This document shows, piece after piece, positions 1-8,650 of a DNA stretch of 14,927 nucleotides. Within the stretch, counting starts at the first letter, position 1, and every line of letters begins with the position of its first letter. The position numbers and the translations under genes are program-made. The notes under the pieces were generated by a model. The model did no database searches. It was not told the DNA's origin and saw only the letters and a program-made list of their open reading frames with translations. This stretch comes from Acidobacteriota bacterium (GTDB lineage Bacteria; Acidobacteriota; Terriglobia; Terriglobales; Acidobacteriaceae). The stretch lies in assembly GCA_003225655.1 (NCBI GenBank), contig QIAW01000075.1:1-14927 (forward strand), written 5' to 3'.

Positions 1-2818
1 GGTCCTGACCAACAGGGCCATAGTTGGCGAAGCGGTCCAAGCCATCGATGCGGAAGAAGCCGCCGTCGTTCGAGGCCGTTCCCAGGTTCCTGCTCCAGGT
101 GTAGGCCCCGCCCAAGAAGAGCCCCCGCGTCGTCCGGCGATTCACAGACACCTGCAGCGCGTTATAGTTCGATGTGGCATTGTTCGCGTGCAGAATGATG
201 TCGCCAAACCCGGGATACGGTCTCAGCAGATTTACGTTCTTCGCAGCACACCCCGGTACAGTGCAGGGGGCGTGTGCGGGGTCTTGATTCTGCGGAAGAA
301 ATGTTGCGCCGTACGGAATTGCGTTCAGGTTGAGTTGATTGGCCTGGTGGTTCGAGATGGATCCAACGTATGCGGTTTCGAGGACCATGCGGAACGGCAG
401 GCTGGCCTGCAGACCGCTCGTCAACTGATAGGTAGTAGGAATTCTTCCTTGAGGAGCGATTGCCTGCAAGCCTGCCGGAGAGAGAATCACATTGGTACTG
501 GACGAGAGACTCGTCGCGTAGTCGTTGGTGAGGGTGGGCACGGTGTTCGCCGGCGGGTTTTGAATCTCGAAGAACGCGGTGTTGTTGCCCTGCGTCCGGT
601 CGTAATAGATTCCGCCTGCCACGTGAAAGACCAGCTTCTGCTTTCCGGCGATATCCCAGGCAAAGCCCAAACGTGGCCCCCATTGCGCTCCACGGTTGCT
701 CGTCAGGTATTTAGAGGCGCCATGTCCGGCTTGGACGATGCCATTGAGCAGATTGCCTGTGCCGGGAACAATTCTTCCGTTCGACGTGAGCTGCGGTGCG
801 CTGGCTGGGTCGAAAAGGCTGGGAACAAAAGTTGAACCCTGCAGCGATGAATCATACTGTGGCTGGTACCATGCCACCCGCAGGCCATAATCTAACGTCA
901 TCTGCCGGTTAATCTTCCAGGTATCCTGAATGTACCCTTCCATATTCCAAGAGCGATATGCGGGCACAAGATAAGCGGACGCCTGGTCGAAGCTATTGAA
1001 GACCCCCACAGCCGCATTGGCGAAACCAAACCCGGTATCCAGCGAATTGTTGCCATTGTCGCCGAAGTTGTAGTTCCCGTTGTTATTTGCGAAGGCGCTT
1101 TGATTCTTCCGGTTGCGATGTATGTACACGCCCGTTTTGAGGGTATGGTGACTCAGGACTTTGCTGAGATTGTCGGTCAGGTCAATGGTTGTGTTGTAGT
1201 TACGGAATGGAGCACAAGCAGCGCAGGAGGCCCCGCCTATGCTCGGGCTGTTCGCGATGCGCGAGCCTCCAAACGTTTATGCATTCGTCGTGGGTTCGAT
1301 CAGGAAGCTGTTGCTGGTCCAGCCAAACGTCACCTCATTGATCAGCGTAGGGCTGAAGATATAGGTATTTCCGAATGCGTAACCGTAGCCCGGATTAGCG
1401 ACAGAAATCGGGGTGATGGGAACGTTGGGGCCTAATACAAACGACCCGTATTCGGAAGTAAAGGTGTTGGAGTTGACGATGCGGTGCATCCAAAAGCGCG
1501 ACTTCGGCGAAAAATTGTAGTCAAGCCGCAGCAAGTCTTCTCTTCTGGGATAGCTATCCGATATCTGCGATTGAAAATTGAAGCCGTTCTGCCCCGTTAC
1601 AGTCGGCAACGGATACAGGTTTAGCAGTGCGATCCCTGGAGCATACAATCGACTCTGCGGAATCCGCCCCAGCACGCCTCCATCTTTAAAGCAACCGGCG
1701 GTATTCGTCGACCTGCAGGGCTGCCCCACCAAAAGCGGATCCTTGATGAAGGGAAACGGTCTGCCATTACTATCCACGCTCTGGGAAAAATCGCCTTGAC
1801 GCTCCAGAGCCGTCGGCACCGTAATGCGGCGGACTCCCTGCGGTCGTAGCTGCTCCTGGAATTCCTGGCTCCAGAAGAAGAATAGCTTGTCCTTTCTCTC
1901 CAGGATCTTTGACTTGGGGATATACACCGGGCCGCCAATGGTGTAGTCGACGTCATTGAAGCGGAACAGTGGCTTCGGAAGACCGCGAAGGTTGTTCAGC
2001 CAATTATTGGCATTCAGACCTTCATGGCGGTGGTACCAGGCACCGCTGCCGTGGAACTGCGTGGTGCCGCTCTTGGTGACGACTGAAATCTGCGCTCCGG
2101 AAGAACGGCCATATTGAGCCTGGTAGGAGCTGGTCAGGATCTTGAATTCCTGCACCGAATCAAGGCTCAGGGTGACATTCTGCGTGCCGTTGGATCCGGT
2201 GTCGACATCCCCAATGCCATTGATGGTCAGCTGGTTTTGGTTGGCGCGGGAGCCATTCACGGAGATGCTGCCAAGCCCGCCAGTCCCCGCCGTCTGCAGG
2301 TTGACGGTGCTTACCACTCCGGGAATCAACTTTACCAGGTCAAGGTAGCTTCGGCTGTTTACGGCAATGCCCTGTATCTGCTCATTCACCAGCGAATCGG
2401 AACGCTCGGCGCTCTCGAGCTGCATGGGAGCTGCCGTCGCGGTAACCTCCACGACCTGCGACACCTCTCCGAGCGGCATCGTCAGCTCCCTGATCGAGAG
2501 GTTGTCATTCCCGTGCATTGTTACTTCCTTCCGCTCGATTGTTTGGAATCCCTTGCTCCTAATAACAATCGTGTACGTGCCCGGAGGAACCTGTGGAAAA
2601 ACAAAGTGTCCCAGATTGTCAGTCTTGGCCGTCAGTTTAACCTTTTGTTCCTGTTCCGTTGCAGTCACGACTGCGCCCGATATGGCAGCGTGTTGAGCGT
2701 CGACGACATCCCCGGCCAGAGAGCCGGCGGTCGTTTGGCAATATCCGATCGAGCTGGATACGATCAATGCGGCGAGAATTACCGCAGCTTGCAAAGAGTT
2801 TGCGAGGTTTTTCTTCAT
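1..2818 (-). pseudogene. Oar-like TonB-dependent receptor with in-frame stop, 3' end outside window
   Basis: Outer-membrane receptor of the TonB/Oar type, expected to import large ligands such as oligosaccharides. From the ATG at 2816-2818 the protein has a signal peptide (about residues 1-28, ending GYCQ). A carboxypeptidase-regulatory-like domain follows (about 31-115, with GHFVFPQVPPGTYTI), then a plug (about 140-252, with SISVNGSRANQNQ and YGRSSGAQISVVTKSGT) and barrel strands. Codon 514 is TAA (1277-1279). I translated the same frame from there to base 2 and found no other stop, and the barrel sequence continues (for example WGPRLGFAWDIAGKQK, NYNALQVSVNRRTTRG). About 939 codons are visible; the family is usually over 1000 residues, so the C-terminus lies off the left edge. 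The stop may be a nonsense mutation, a sequencing error or a readthrough site. The Shine-Dalgarno upstream is weak. The receptor is divergent from the GH30 operon, so shared control is likely. Family call is firm; functional status is open. Confidence 0.88.
1277..1279 (-). other. In-frame TAA inside the receptor gene
   Basis: The plus strand reads tta, hence TAA on the minus strand, between codons for ...EPTTNA and TFGGSRIANS.... No frame change accompanies it. One substitution from a sense codon (for example TAC or TAT, Tyr) would create it. Confidence 0.9.
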
Positions 2819-3236
2819 GTGGCTGAACCAACCAGTTTTCCATCTGCGTGCGGAAACCGGAGTCCCTTTCTCTTTTTTTTAACTAGCTTTTAGACATCGA
2901 GGGTCGGTGCATAAAACGAGCTAAATTGGGGGTTTCAGAGAGGGATTGTACGAATGTGACTTCCTGAAAATCTACTGTTCTGAAGATGTGCCGGGGAGCC
3001 CTACGTTCGTATGGTATGCATCGCGTTCTGTGGTCTGTTATAAAGCTCGCGAGGAAACGTTTTCAGCACACTCGACGTATTGCCATAAGTATCCCTTGCC
3101 CTGCTCGCCTTGGGCTTGGGGGTTGCCTTCTCACAAAACAGAGATTTCAGTTGGGAGACGGTATTTTGTTAGCCGAACATATGATCACGATAGTTTTTGA
3201 TAAGTTGTCCAAAGCTGTAGGAGGGGGTTCTGTTGG
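2819..3236. promoter_or_regulatory. Divergent intergenic region between receptor and GH30 operon
   Basis: This 418-bp region has no convincing gene. It must hold the leftward promoter for the receptor and the rightward promoter for the GH30-kinase-regulator operon. A TATAAA hexamer at 3039-3044 could be a rightward -10 box, but I see no good -35 at the right spacing. A run of eight T (A on the minus strand) lies near 2873-2880. Two short frames within 2946-3240 show no protein character. It is the natural target for the response regulator encoded at 6718, which is an inference. Confidence 0.45.
3219..3227 (+). promoter_or_regulatory. Strong ribosome binding site for the first GH30 gene
   Basis: AGGAGGGGG ends about 9 nt before the ATG at 3237. 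It supports that start over the in-frame ATG at 3243 and over the out-of-frame TTG at 3233. Confidence 0.75.
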
Positions 3237-4685
3237 ATGAAGATGACAAAGCACACCCGCCGAGATTGTCTCAAAGGAATGATGGCCTTTTCCGCGGCAT
3301 CTCTTCCCGTTCTGAAGACGGTTGCAAATGCTGCGCCGGCGCCGTCTCGAACAGAAGCCTCAGGCGTAAATATTTCCCTGCGCTTGACGGCTGGAGATCA
3401 ACGCTATGCTCCATCCAGTCCGCCCGCCTGGCAGAGTGCTGAGCTGGTCCCAGCCGAAAGCACGATTGTCCTTCGCGCCGGTTCAGGCACGGACCCCATC
3501 CTTGGTTTCGGCGCCGCATTTACAGATGCCGCTTGTTACGTTTTGAGTCGTTTGCCGGAAGTAGAGCGCGAGGCACTGCTCCAGGAACTGTTCCAGCCCG
3601 GCCAAATGGCGCTTAGCGTGTGCCGACTGTGCGTGGGTTCAAGTGACTACGCAAGAAGTGTATATAGCTATGACGAGGGCGCTCCCGACCCTGATCTGTC
3701 GCGATTTTCAATTGCCCACGATCGCGAATATATATTGCCCGTAATTCGGCGCGCGCGCCAAATCAATCCAAGTCTGTTTCTGCTGGCTTCGCCCTGGAGT
3801 CCGCCCGCCTGGATGAAGGACAACAACTCCATGCTGGGAGGCACTCTCCGTCGCCGCTATCTGAGTGCATACGCGAACTATCTCGTCAAATTCTTGCAGG
3901 CATTCCAGGTTGATGGTGTCGAAATCGACGCTATCACTCCGCAAAACGAAGTTGACACCGATCAAGATAGCCGAATGCCGGCGTGCCTCCTGCCCCAGGA
4001 AATCGAAGTTGAGTTCGTGGGGCAGCACCTGGGCCCGGCTATCGAAAAGGCTGGATTAAAGACGAAGATTTGGCTCATTGATCACAACTACAACCTTTGG
4101 GGTCGCGCTATCTGCGAGCTTGATGATGACAAGGTCCGCAGGTACAGCAAGTCGATCGCCTGGCACGGATATCTTGGACAGCCGGAGTGGGTGCAAAGGG
4201 TGTTGACTGCCCATCCCGACGTCGAGATGTTCTGGACCGAGGGTGGACCTGGCATTAATGATCCGCGTTATATGACCAATTGGTCCAAGTGGAGCATGAC
4301 ATTTTCGGGAATTCTGCGCAACCGGCTCCGTTGTATCATAGGCTGGAATCTGGCACTGGATGAAATGGGAAAACCGAACATCGGTCCTTTTTCGTGCGGG
4401 GGATTGGTGACGGTTCACTCCGAGACAAGAGAAATCGTGCGAAGCGGGCAATATTGGGCATTTGCGCACTATTCTCGCGCGCTGCAGCGGGGCGCCAGGG
4501 TTATTGATTCTGATGGCGACATCAAGAATGTCCATCACATAGCGGCGTTGAATCCCGACGGTAGTTACGTCGTTGTCTTGACCAACACCGGTGCGCTCCC
4601 GTCAACGGTTTGGCTAAGAAAAGAGAACCGGGCAATAGAGCTGCCGTTACAGTCTGATTCCATTGCAACGCTGGTTTGGAAGTAA
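3237..4685 (+). CDS. GH30 family glycoside hydrolase with Tat signal
   Basis: Predicted retaining beta-glycosidase of clan GH-A, family GH30 (glucosylceramidase/endo-beta-1,6-glucanase/xylanase group); the exact substrate cannot be read from sequence. The 482 residues start with a twin-arginine motif (TRRDCLK, residues 7-13) and a hydrophobic stretch ending near ANAAPAP, so export through Tat is likely. An N-terminal beta strand of the side beta-sandwich (VNISLRLTAGD, 44-54) precedes the barrel. Family hallmarks are GFGAAFTDAA (90-99), SVYSYDEG (141-148), LASPWSPPAWMK (183-194), the acid/base Glu238 in ITPQNEV and the nucleophile Glu335 in FWTEGG. The C-terminal part (about 400-482) returns to the beta-sandwich. 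Most relatives have QNEP where this one has QNEV. It is the first gene of an apparent operon, and the kinase frame overlaps its stop. The family call is firm; subfamily and substrate are not. Confidence 0.92.
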   Translation: MKMTKHTRRDCLKGMMAFSAASLPVLKTVANAAPAPSRTEASGVNISLRLTAGDQRYAPSSPPAWQSAELVPAESTIVLRAGSGTDPILGFGAAFTDAACYVLSRLPEVEREALLQELFQPGQMALSVCRLCVGSSDYARSVYSYDEGAPDPDLSRFSIAHDREYILPVIRRARQINPSLFLLASPWSPPAWMKDNNSMLGGTLRRRYLSAYANYLVKFLQAFQVDGVEIDAITPQNEVDTDQDSRMPACLLPQEIEVEFVGQHLGPAIEKAGLKTKIWLIDHNYNLWGRAICELDDDKVRRYSKSIAWHGYLGQPEWVQRVLTAHPDVEMFWTEGGPGINDPRYMTNWSKWSMTFSGILRNRLRCIIGWNLALDEMGKPNIGPFSCGGLVTVHSETREIVRSGQYWAFAHYSRALQRGARVIDSDGDIKNVHHIAALNPDGSYVVVLTNTGALPSTVWLRKENRAIELPLQSDSIATLVWK

Positions 4686-6709
4686 CTTTGCCGGTGACAC
4701 AACCTCGGCCAATGCATAAGAAAGGACTGACCGCGGCCATCTTTCATGGCCTTCTGCTGGTCTGTCTGCAGTCCACGGTGGCGCTTTCTGCCATCGCGCA
4801 ATCACCGCCGCTCCCGTTGCTTACCCATGTGGAACAAGTGAGAAGGCTTACTCCCGACGAGGCTGCGCGTGGTTACCCCATCCGGATTCGTGGAGTCAGC
4901 ATCTATGTCGAAGGGAGCCATGTCTCTGTTTTTCCTCATCATTTTGGCGACCGAGTCGAAGTTGAGGGCGTCACCGGACCTGGCCGATTTGCCCCGGTTG
5001 TTCTCGAGCACAAGCTGCGTGTTCTTGGCCGGGGCAGACTGCCAAAGCCCCGGCTTTATTCCTGGAACGAATTGGCCAATGGACAACACGACGGTCAATG
5101 GGTGCAAGTGCGTGGGACCGTGTTATCGGCATCGATTGACCGTAAATCGTGGCGAGAAACGACGCTGGCCATGACGGTTGCTTCCGGTGGCGGGAGCTTT
5201 AAGATTCGAGTCCCTATCACCCGCGAACTCGACGCTTCGGCTTGGATCGATCGACAGGTCGTCATTGAAGGAGTGTGTGGAACTCTGTTTAACTTCCATC
5301 GGCAATTCGTAGGAGTGCTGCTCTACGTGCCACGGCTGAGCTTGGTTCAACAGGCGGAACGGGCTAAGGAAGTGTCGTTCGATGACCTCCTGCGTTACTC
5401 TCCTGACCAGGATGTTTTCCGGCGAGTGCGAGTGCGAGGCGTTGTTGTGCATCAGCAACCGGGCAGCTCGCTCTTTCTTGAAACCAACGGACAGGGATTG
5501 CGGATTCTGAGCCAGCAGGAAGGCCTTCTTGAACCTGGAGACGTGGTAGAGGCATCCGGCTTTCCCGCAGTTGGAGGGTCCACGCCGATACTGGAGGATG
5601 CCTTGTTTCGCAAGGTCGGCCACTCATCACCCTCGCCGGCAGTTAGCTTGGAACTGAGAGGACCGCTGGAGCGGTTTGATGGTCGTCTGGTCAGCATTGA
5701 AGCAAAGCTCCTGCCGCGCGAAGGGCCGCCAGACGGTTCGACCTTCCTTCTACAGAGCGGCACAAAGGTATTCACAGTAAGCGCGCAAACAGACACAGCG
5801 CTCGAGCGTATGCTGGCCATTTCCCCGAGCAGCGAAGTGCGTGTAACCGGTGTTTGCCTGGTGCAGAGCGGCGGATTATGGGGGACGCCGCAATCGTTTC
5901 GTCTGTTGATACGCGCACCCTCCGATATCACAGTTCTGCACGCGCCATCCTGGTGGAACTTGCGCCATGCGTTGTGGCTCCTGGCTATTTGCATCGGCGT
6001 CCTTCTTGTTGTCAGCATTCTTCTTGTTGTTGTGAGTGACCGTTTGCGCGCGCAGATGGCAATTGTTCGCGAGAAGATACGCATGGTGGTCATTCATGAA
6101 GAGCGCGACCGAATTGCACGGGAGCTGCATGATACGCTGGAACAGGAACTTGCAGGAATTACCATGCAGTTAGACTTGGCGGCCGACTGTTTCCAGCAGA
6201 CACCGCAGACCGCTCGGCAGGCGGTTGAGATGGCCCGCAATATGAGCCGTCGCAGCATGATCGAAGCGCGTCGGTCGGTTTGGGATTTGCGCTGTCGCAT
6301 GCTGGAAGAGGGAGATCTAGTGTCGGCCCTTGCCCAAACCGTCGAGTCAATGACCAATGGCGAGCGCACCAGCATCCATGTGAAGGTAGAAGGAGAGCCC
6401 CGGCGATTGGCTGCCACCATGGAGCTGAATTTGCTGCGCATCGGGCAAGAGGCCGTGATCAACGCAGTGAAACATGCGCGACCGAACCGGGTTACTGTAC
6501 TCTTGCAATTTCGTCCCCGAGTCGTGCGCCTCTCCGTCGTGGATGATGGATGCGGCTTTGAGCCCACCAATCCCGTTCTCAACGGATCAAGCCACTTCGG
6601 CCTGCTCGATATGCGCGAACGGGCACAGTCGCTCGGCTGCCGTCTTGAGATCCATAGTGAACCGGGAGGTGGTACTCGCATTGAATTAGAAGTACCGCAA
6701 GCACAATAG
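4676..6709 (+). CDS. Membrane sensor histidine kinase, NarL/HisKA_3 type, with OB-like periplasmic repeats
   Basis: Inner-membrane sensor that autophosphorylates and passes phosphate to the regulator encoded next. Numbering from ATG 4676: signal/anchor about 13-42, a periplasmic region of nearly 390 residues, one transmembrane helix about 432-453, HisKA_3 dimerisation domain with phospho-acceptor His485 (ARELHDTLEQ), and an HATPase_c domain with the N-box (EAVINAVKHA, 592-601), DDGCGF (623-628) and GLLDMRERA (642-650). The periplasmic part repeats a pattern of a strand like IRIRGV, VQVRGTV or VRVRGVV followed by a strand like VEVEGV, VVIEGV or VRVTGV, suggesting about four small OB-fold-like barrels; this is an inference. 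The start is uncertain: ATG 4676 lies inside the GH30 gene, while GTG 4694 or ATG 4712 would give a cleaner signal peptide. The tight junction with GH30 implies co-transcription. Confidence 0.88.
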   Translation: MEVTLPVTQPRPMHKKGLTAAIFHGLLLVCLQSTVALSAIAQSPPLPLLTHVEQVRRLTPDEAARGYPIRIRGVSIYVEGSHVSVFPHHFGDRVEVEGVTGPGRFAPVVLEHKLRVLGRGRLPKPRLYSWNELANGQHDGQWVQVRGTVLSASIDRKSWRETTLAMTVASGGGSFKIRVPITRELDASAWIDRQVVIEGVCGTLFNFHRQFVGVLLYVPRLSLVQQAERAKEVSFDDLLRYSPDQDVFRRVRVRGVVVHQQPGSSLFLETNGQGLRILSQQEGLLEPGDVVEASGFPAVGGSTPILEDALFRKVGHSSPSPAVSLELRGPLERFDGRLVSIEAKLLPREGPPDGSTFLLQSGTKVFTVSAQTDTALERMLAISPSSEVRVTGVCLVQSGGLWGTPQSFRLLIRAPSDITVLHAPSWWNLRHALWLLAICIGVLLVVSILLVVVSDRLRAQMAIVREKIRMVVIHEERDRIARELHDTLEQELAGITMQLDLAADCFQQTPQTARQAVEMARNMSRRSMIEARRSVWDLRCRMLEEGDLVSALAQTVESMTNGERTSIHVKVEGEPRRLAATMELNLLRIGQEAVINAVKHARPNRVTVLLQFRPRVVRLSVVDDGCGFEPTNPVLNGSSHFGLLDMRERAQSLGCRLEIHSEPGGGTRIELEVPQAQ

Positions 6710-6717
6710 GTATCCGA

Positions 6718-7350
6718 ATGGTGGCCGATTCAGAATCGATTCGAATTCTTGTCGTCGACGATCACTTTGTGGTCCGGATGGGAGTTTGTGCTTCGCTGAA
6801 TGTGGAACCGGATATGAAGGTTGTGGCAGAAGCTGGCAACAGCGCGGAGGCGCTTGCAGCCTATCGTCAGCATCATCCGACGCTCGTGCTCATGGATGTT
6901 CGACTGCCGGGCGTGAGCGGCATCGAAACGACCTCTGTGATCCTCAACGAGTTCCCCGACGCTCGCATCCTCATGCTGTCGACTCACTCTGGGGAAGAAG
7001 AGGTTTACCGCTCCTTGCAGACAGGCGCGGTCGGATACATCTTGAAGAGTGCAATGCGAGAGCACCTGCTCGCCGCGATTCGAATGGTTTCGAAGGGTGA
7101 AAGATACTTAGATCCCAGCCTAGCCTCGGTTCTAGTGGCGAGATTGTCTCACCGTTCACTGACGGCCAGAGAATTGGAAGTTCTTCGGATGGTGGCAAGA
7201 GGTTTGAGCAACAAAGAAATTGCCGCAGCACTGAATATCGCCGAGATTACGGTGAAGCAGCATGTGAGCCACGTGCTGGAGAAACTGGACGTGAAGGATC
7301 GCACGCAAGCGGCTACGGAAGCTATGAAGCGCGGAATTATCTCATCCTAA
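6718..7350 (+). CDS. NarL/FixJ-family response regulator
   Basis: DNA-binding partner of the preceding kinase; the genes are only 8 nt apart. The 210-residue protein has a receiver domain with acidic pair Asp14-Asp15 (LVVDDH), phospho-acceptor Asp60 (LMDVRLPG), Thr89 in the LMLSTHS switch position and conserved Lys110 (GYILKS). A LuxR-type helix-turn-helix follows (about 148-205) with LTARELEVLRMVARGLSNKEIA and ITVKQHVSHVLEKL. Length and layout are standard. Likely targets are the divergent receptor/GH30 promoters, and perhaps the second GH30 gene, but no operator can be assigned from the sequence. A GTG at 6721 is an alternative start. Confidence 0.95.
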   Translation: MVADSESIRILVVDDHFVVRMGVCASLNVEPDMKVVAEAGNSAEALAAYRQHHPTLVLMDVRLPGVSGIETTSVILNEFPDARILMLSTHSGEEEVYRSLQTGAVGYILKSAMREHLLAAIRMVSKGERYLDPSLASVLVARLSHRSLTARELEVLRMVARGLSNKEIAAALNIAEITVKQHVSHVLEKLDVKDRTQAATEAMKRGIISS

Positions 7351-7386
7351 AGGAAAATCAAAACGTTGGACTACTGTTCATGGGTC

Positions 7387-8271
7387 CTAAGCGCTAAGTA
7401 CCTCTCTTGCTGCCAAGGTATCAAGCGAGGGAAAGGAGCTTGCTGCCGTCAATGTATGTTCGCGAGGAGGCTCGCGTTCGAGGGCCTTGATGAGCAGTTC
7501 GATGGCGATGCCGGTGTTCGTAGGAACCACGACGGTTGCGGCCAGCAGGCCCTCACGAACCCAGTTCTGCCCGCCTTTGGGAAGGCCATCGACGCCCGTA
7601 TAGGGTAGGCTTAGCCACCGATTGCTGTCGATAGCATTAGGCAACTCTTGAAATGCCTTGCGTGCGCCCAGTGCCATGGCATCATTCTGGCAAGCGATCA
7701 ACTCAATTTGAGTTCGCATCGAAGTAGAGAGGCGTAGCCAAGCCTCAACCGCGTGCTGACCACTCCCCAGGGTCCAATTGCCTCGCAAAGTCCTGATCTG
7801 AATATTTGCCGCCTTCGTTTCGTACATGCCGGCGGTCCGTAGTCGCGCGGCCGAACTGGTGGACGGGCCTTCGATGTAAAGCACCGAGCCGCCTTTGGGC
7901 AACATCGCCGTAAGCTGTCTTCCCTGAATTCGGCCAATCTCATCATGATTCGATGTGATGCAGAAGACGGGAACATTGCGAGTCCTGCGAATTTCCGCAG
8001 CGTAATCAATTTCACGATTGAGCACGACCCAGCCGATTCCAGCGTCGGCGGCAGCGCGGGCCACAATAGGCAGAGCTGTTCCACCGACCGGCTCAACGAT
8101 GATGCCGTCGGGGCGTTGGGTTGACGATTGAATGCATTGCAGCAATTGCTGGCTTTGGACGATGGGATCATTGTTGGCATCGATGACCTCGACATCCACG
8201 CCGAGTCGGCGAGCCTTCTCACGAGCAGCTATCTCCTGTTCTTTTTCATAACAGCTATTCCAACCAAACAT
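7387..8271 (-). CDS. Periplasmic-binding-protein-like sugar-binding protein, N-terminally short
   Basis: Type I periplasmic binding fold (Peripla_BP_4/LacI sugar-binding type), 294 residues. Recognisable segments are EKARRLGVDVEVIDANND (17-34), QSQQLLQCIQS, RPDGIIVEPVGG, GIGWVVLNREIDY, EIGRIQGRQL, GGSVLYIEGPS, GMYETKAANI, CQNDAMALGARKAF and a hinge/C-lobe TGVDGLPKGGQNWVREGLLAATVVVP. Relatives begin with a beta strand such as KVLVSL before the first helix. Here the protein starts directly at MFGWNSCYEKEQ with no signal peptide, and the frame is closed by TGA at 8302-8304. The ATG abuts a run of seven C (minus strand) and has no Shine-Dalgarno. It may be a truncated or decaying gene or a cytoplasmic sensor. 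No ABC permease or ATPase is nearby. It converges on the response regulator with 36 nt between. Confidence 0.75.
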   Translation of the reverse strand: MFGWNSCYEKEQEIAAREKARRLGVDVEVIDANNDPIVQSQQLLQCIQSSTQRPDGIIVEPVGGTALPIVARAAADAGIGWVVLNREIDYAAEIRRTRNVPVFCITSNHDEIGRIQGRQLTAMLPKGGSVLYIEGPSTSSAARLRTAGMYETKAANIQIRTLRGNWTLGSGQHAVEAWLRLSTSMRTQIELIACQNDAMALGARKAFQELPNAIDSNRWLSLPYTGVDGLPKGGQNWVREGLLAATVVVPTNTGIAIELLIKALEREPPREHTLTAASSFPSLDTLAAREVLSA

Positions 8272-8351
8272 CGGGGGGGCAGGCGACCGCTTGGCGGCTC
8301 TTCAGAAATGTCGAATCACCTGCGTTATTGAGCTTCTCTAAAGGGGGGATT

Positions 8352-8398
8352 TTCTTGACGTTGTAATTTAGTCACGATATGGTGAGCGGCGTCAAGAA
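8352..8398. repeat. 9-bp perfect inverted repeat, TTCTTGACG / CGTCAAGAA
   Basis: Arms are 8352-8360 and 8390-8398, separated by 29 nt. The left arm contains TTGACG, a good -35-like hexamer, with a weak TATGGT 17 nt downstream. It could be a two-site operator or a transposon-like end; nothing in the sequence decides between them. Confidence 0.5.
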
Positions 8399-8408
8399 GT
8401 CTTCAGGA

Positions 8409-8436
8409 TTGGTTGAAAAGCATACGTCCGTATAAT
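8409..8436 (+). promoter_or_regulatory. Candidate sigma-70 promoter for the second GH30 gene
   Basis: TTGGTT (8409-8414), a 16-nt spacer and a consensus TATAAT (8431-8436). Transcription would start near 8443, giving a leader of about 130 nt to the preferred start at 8574. The inverted repeat at 8352-8398 lies just upstream. Confidence 0.55.
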
Positions 8437-8504
8437 AGATTTCTTCCCCAAAATCCCCTATCGTTTTTTCCGCCTTTTCGTTTCGGGCTCCGCGAGCTCC
8501 CTTT

Positions 8505-8650
8505 ATGCAAGATGTCGATCTAGTACTGGGCATCGAGATGCCTCAGATAGATGGCACTCAAGCCACAGTTCGGATGAGGCGGCTTCTGGCCCGCATATTC
8601 CTATCATTACCGCGACCTTCAAAGTTGTTGCTGATGCTAATGCTAGGCAC
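8505..8650 (+). pseudogene. Frameshifted remnant of a response-regulator receiver domain
   Basis: In the frame of ATG 8505 the DNA reads VDLVLGIEMPQIDGTQATVRM, matching the central receiver motif DLVLMDIEMPxMDGxEAT. From about 8576 the match moves to another frame, reading EAASGPHIPIITAT (8576-8617), the PIIAMTA strand of receivers. The expected Met-Asp before IEMP is replaced by a single Gly, so the phospho-acceptor is lost. This looks like a decayed C-terminal receiver of the hybrid-kinase type. No kinase portion is visible upstream. Confidence 0.5.

Noticed and set aside
162..835. Overlapping frames of 173 and 215 codons on both strands
   Set aside because: They are other-frame readings of the receptor barrel, which is clearly coding in a different minus-strand frame.
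2114..2893. 259-codon plus-strand frame opposite the receptor N-terminus
   Set aside because: It mirrors conserved receptor sequence in a high-GC region and has no protein character of its own.
2946..3240. Two 84-codon plus-strand frames in the divergent intergenic region
   Set aside because: They overlap each other, show no domain or good start, and lie where promoters are expected.
8273..8279. Seven-G run as a frameshift that would restore the sugar-binding protein's N-terminus
   Set aside because: I read both other upstream frames; one ends at a TGA and the other gives no recognisable binding-protein strand or signal peptide.
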